In this document: in pieces, positions 62,401 through 64,000 of the stretch
Layout of the letters: every line of letters begins with the position of its first letter
Position numbering within the stretch: position 1 is the first letter of the stretch
Assembly: GCA_041391385.1 (NCBI GenBank)
Contig: JAWKOD010000002.1
Location: forward strand, 310,001 to 374,000
Length of the DNA stretch: 64,000 bases
Reading direction: 5' to 3'
DNA from: CANIGN01 sp041391385
GTDB taxonomy: Bacteria > Bdellovibrionota > UBA2428
Made by a program: the position numbers and the translations under genes
Notes under the pieces: generated by a model
What the model saw: only the letters and a program-made list of their open reading frames with translations
Database searches by the model: none
Told to the model about the DNA's origin: nothing

Positions 62401-63831
62401 ATTTCACCTAGGGGCGTGATTTCGAACGTTACGTCAACATTTTCTATAGATCATGAAAATTATTTAGTTGTAGTGACTGACAAAGCTAAAAATAAAAAGC
62501 TGCTTTTGAATATGAAGGAAGAGATTTTACCTCCTGATTATTCAGATATTTGGATGAACGAGGAGCCAGGCTCTGCGCAAATTACCGTGACTACAAAGAA
62601 AAATGGGGATTCAAAATATATTTCTTATAGTTACGATAAAGGCGAGTTAAAGCTTTTGACGGATAAAGCTCCCGAGAGTTCTTCTGGAGTGAATAAAGTT
62701 AAGTTTGTAAAGGATGGAGGCTATGCTTATTGTACTTATGGGGATAGGCGATTAAAAACCGAATTTGGTGAGACAATTCGAGTTCAAGAAAAAGCGAACT
62801 TTTTTGTACAATCGAAAAGCAATCATAAGTATGTTTATTTTAATTCTTGGGGGGAGGAGTATGCCTCACTTGATATGTATTTGTTGTCTCATTTGTTCAC
62901 TCTTGACAAAGATAGGGCAGTTTTAAACCCCGTTATCATTCGTGACGGAAACGGAAAGGAAATTAGTTTTGATTTTATTTCCGAAACCGTTTTTAACGAT
63001 GCTGAAGATTCTTACGCTTTTTTTGGATTAAAAAATGGAAAAATTTACTTCGTAAAAGATGGCGTTGTTGATTCTTCAATTCCTCCTCAAAGAGAAAGTG
63101 TCGATGAGAATATAAGAAGAAGAATTAAGGGAGATATCGTATTTGCCTCTGATCAAGTGTTTTGGTATTTGGGAGGTCGCTACTTCCCCTATACTTATTG
63201 GCTAGGAAATATACCACTTTACAGTTTTTCAAGATTCCATGAAAGGATTCAGAATTTAGAAAATAACAAAGATTTTTCGTTTGGAGTTATAAACTCGAGA
63301 ACTTTTCGCATTTTCAGCACTGATTCGATTTCTCTTCGTCTGCAAGCGCTCAAAAAATATCTAGTTGAGCGCACTGTTTCTGATTTCGAAAAAAACTCAA
63401 AAGAACTTCTTGAGAAATCTAAATTGAGTCAGATTGAACTTCTTTATTTACTTCGAAACACACTCTTTCACAGTTACAGTGATGGGGGCGAGACCCTAAG
63501 TAATTTGGAACTCGCCAAGAAAAAACTTATTGAAAACGCGGCACGCATTCCAGCACTCCCTATGCTTCGCAAGGAACGCATTGAATCTCTATTGGAGATT
63601 TTAAGATGGAGAGCGCAGTATAAAGCTGATAGCGCTTTCGAAGATTTAGAGGCTATTGCTGCTTCAGCGAATCGACATCATATTTCTGAAGTAATTATTG
63701 AGCGCTTAAGCGAGGAACGAGATTCCTCTATATGGACGCTCTTAAGTGCTGAAGAGCGACGTGTGAAAGCATTTTATTTAAAAACAGCTCAGAAGCTAAA
63801 TGGCGATATGCAAAGCGTGCGCGATTGGTAG
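59466..63831 (+). pseudogene. Very large exported transglutaminase-like protein, frame broken twice
   Basis: From GTG 59466 the frame has an export segment (LLIFIVQAQCLYA), a TPR-like region (about 65-120), a Lys/Glu-rich stretch and a transglutaminase core: GMNCDLWSDFFIALSRYYKV (Cys523), SEAHAWVSVW (His563) and VWLEPTPRG, where the usual catalytic Asp is Glu580. A propeller-like region begins near 840 (ALTPDAKHMAFVV). The frame stops at 62267, continues in a second frame (NDDIFPLTRVNEQ) and then a third (PLVNGEEVKDPVSKLP) to 63831. Breaks are at AAA 62214-62216 and TTT 62344-62346, one base missing at each; restored length is 4368 bases, 1455 residues. Function unknown; transglutaminase folds may be peptidases or cross-linkers. 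Confidence 0.8.
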
Positions 63832-63881
63832 AGCGGCCAAAACAAGGCGAAACACTTTGATCTTATGGAGTATGCAAGTTG

Positions 63882-63910
63882 TTGACGTGGAGCGTTGAGA
63901 TCTCTATCTT
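63882..63910 (+). promoter_or_regulatory. sigma-70-like promoter before the last gene
   Basis: TTGACG at 63882-63887 and TATCTT at 63905-63910 are 17 bases apart, with the ribosome site and ATG starting about 8 bases after the -10. Transcription would begin near 63917, giving a very short leader. Confidence 0.5.
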
Positions 63911-63918
63911 TCGCTCCA
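63888..63918. promoter_or_regulatory. operator-like inverted repeat over the promoter
   Basis: TGGAGCG at 63888-63894 is the exact complement of CGCTCCA at 63912-63918, and GAGATCTC at 63897-63904 is a palindrome inside it. The arrangement covers the spacer and -10 element, as a repressor site would. No regulator is known. Confidence 0.35.
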
Positions 63919-63929
63919 AGGAGTGCATG

Positions 63930-64000
63930 ATGAATAAGTTTTTATTGTTTTTTAGTTTTATTTTTTCTTTGGGGTTATTTGCAGAAACAAGTGTAGTTGC
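63930..64000 (+). CDS. Exported protein, N-terminal fragment (runs off window)
   Basis: Only the start is present: a signal peptide of Lys plus a Phe/Leu-rich core and LFA cleavage-like end. AAGGAG at 63918-63923 suits ATG 63930 (6-base spacing) better than ATG 63927. It belongs to the exported-protein island; nothing about its function can be said. Confidence 0.7.
   Translation, partial: MNKFLLFFSFIFSLGLFAETSVV

Noticed and set aside
1..64000. tRNA, rRNA, prophage or insertion sequence
   Set aside because: No tRNA T-loop or rRNA segments, no transposase or phage genes and no terminal inverted repeats were recognised on reading.

Overview
The window is a chromosomal segment (estimated by eye at 40-45% G+C) of a Gram-negative bacterium. 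Gram-negative features include LpoB, BamD, TolQRAB, a type IV pilus secretin operon and many lipoproteins and exported proteins. Three features fit a former-deltaproteobacterial lineage such as Bdellovibrionota: a Myxococcus-like pilH-pilI-pilD-pilMNOPQ order, the Acidithiobacillus-type GshA, and the large number of exported hydrolases. That placement is an inference; there is no rRNA in the window to settle it. I saw no insertion sequence, prophage, CRISPR array or tRNA.

Layout. 1-10 kb: 5' part of a UvrD/PcrA helicase, a structured intergenic region, an exported GNAT, pfkA-lpoB, a pair of ArsA/Get3-like ATPases overlapping gshA, an AlkD-like glycosylase, an exported tyrosine-phosphatase-like protein, a small cysteine-rich exported protein and a membrane protein of unknown function. 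10.4-18.9 kb: a three-copy tandem repeat, a strong terminator, a frameshifted phaR-like gene, then the leftward pilus operon pilH-I-D-M-N-O-P-Q. 19-25 kb: recA, an M50 peptidase, scpA-scpB and proB-proA, all rightward. 25-34 kb: exported and lipoproteins, an APC permease, an RsuA-family pseudouridine synthase, BamD and TPR proteins. 34-39 kb: a candidate 48-nt small RNA, trmFO and tolQ-R-A-B without pal. 39-46 kb: a coiled-coil exported protein, a YecM-like protein, xseB, ispA, tlyA, a patatin-like lipoprotein without the catalytic serine, a Sua5-type synthase, a CBS protein and a DinB-fold protein. 46-52 kb: a POT transporter, ppx, and glmU-glmS for UDP-GlcNAc synthesis. 52-64 kb: an island of exported proteins comprising a glucosaminidase, a papain-like peptidase, a CHAP/NlpC-like protein and a very large transglutaminase-like protein.

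The strongest pattern in the window is seven single- or double-base frameshifts at short homopolymer runs. They interrupt six otherwise well-conserved reading frames (phaR, pilQ, pilD, tlyA, glmS, and twice in the transglutaminase gene). Because glmS and pilQ are unlikely to be dead, I read these mainly as sequence or assembly errors, with slippage or real decay as alternatives.

The most interesting biology is (i) the asymmetric ATPase pair, one member with and one without the signature lysine of the deviant Walker A motif, overlapping gshA; (ii) the promoter-terminator unit at 34.3 kb that encodes no recognisable protein; and (iii) the 52-64 kb exported-enzyme island, which would suit remodelling of walls or proteins of the cell itself or of another cell.
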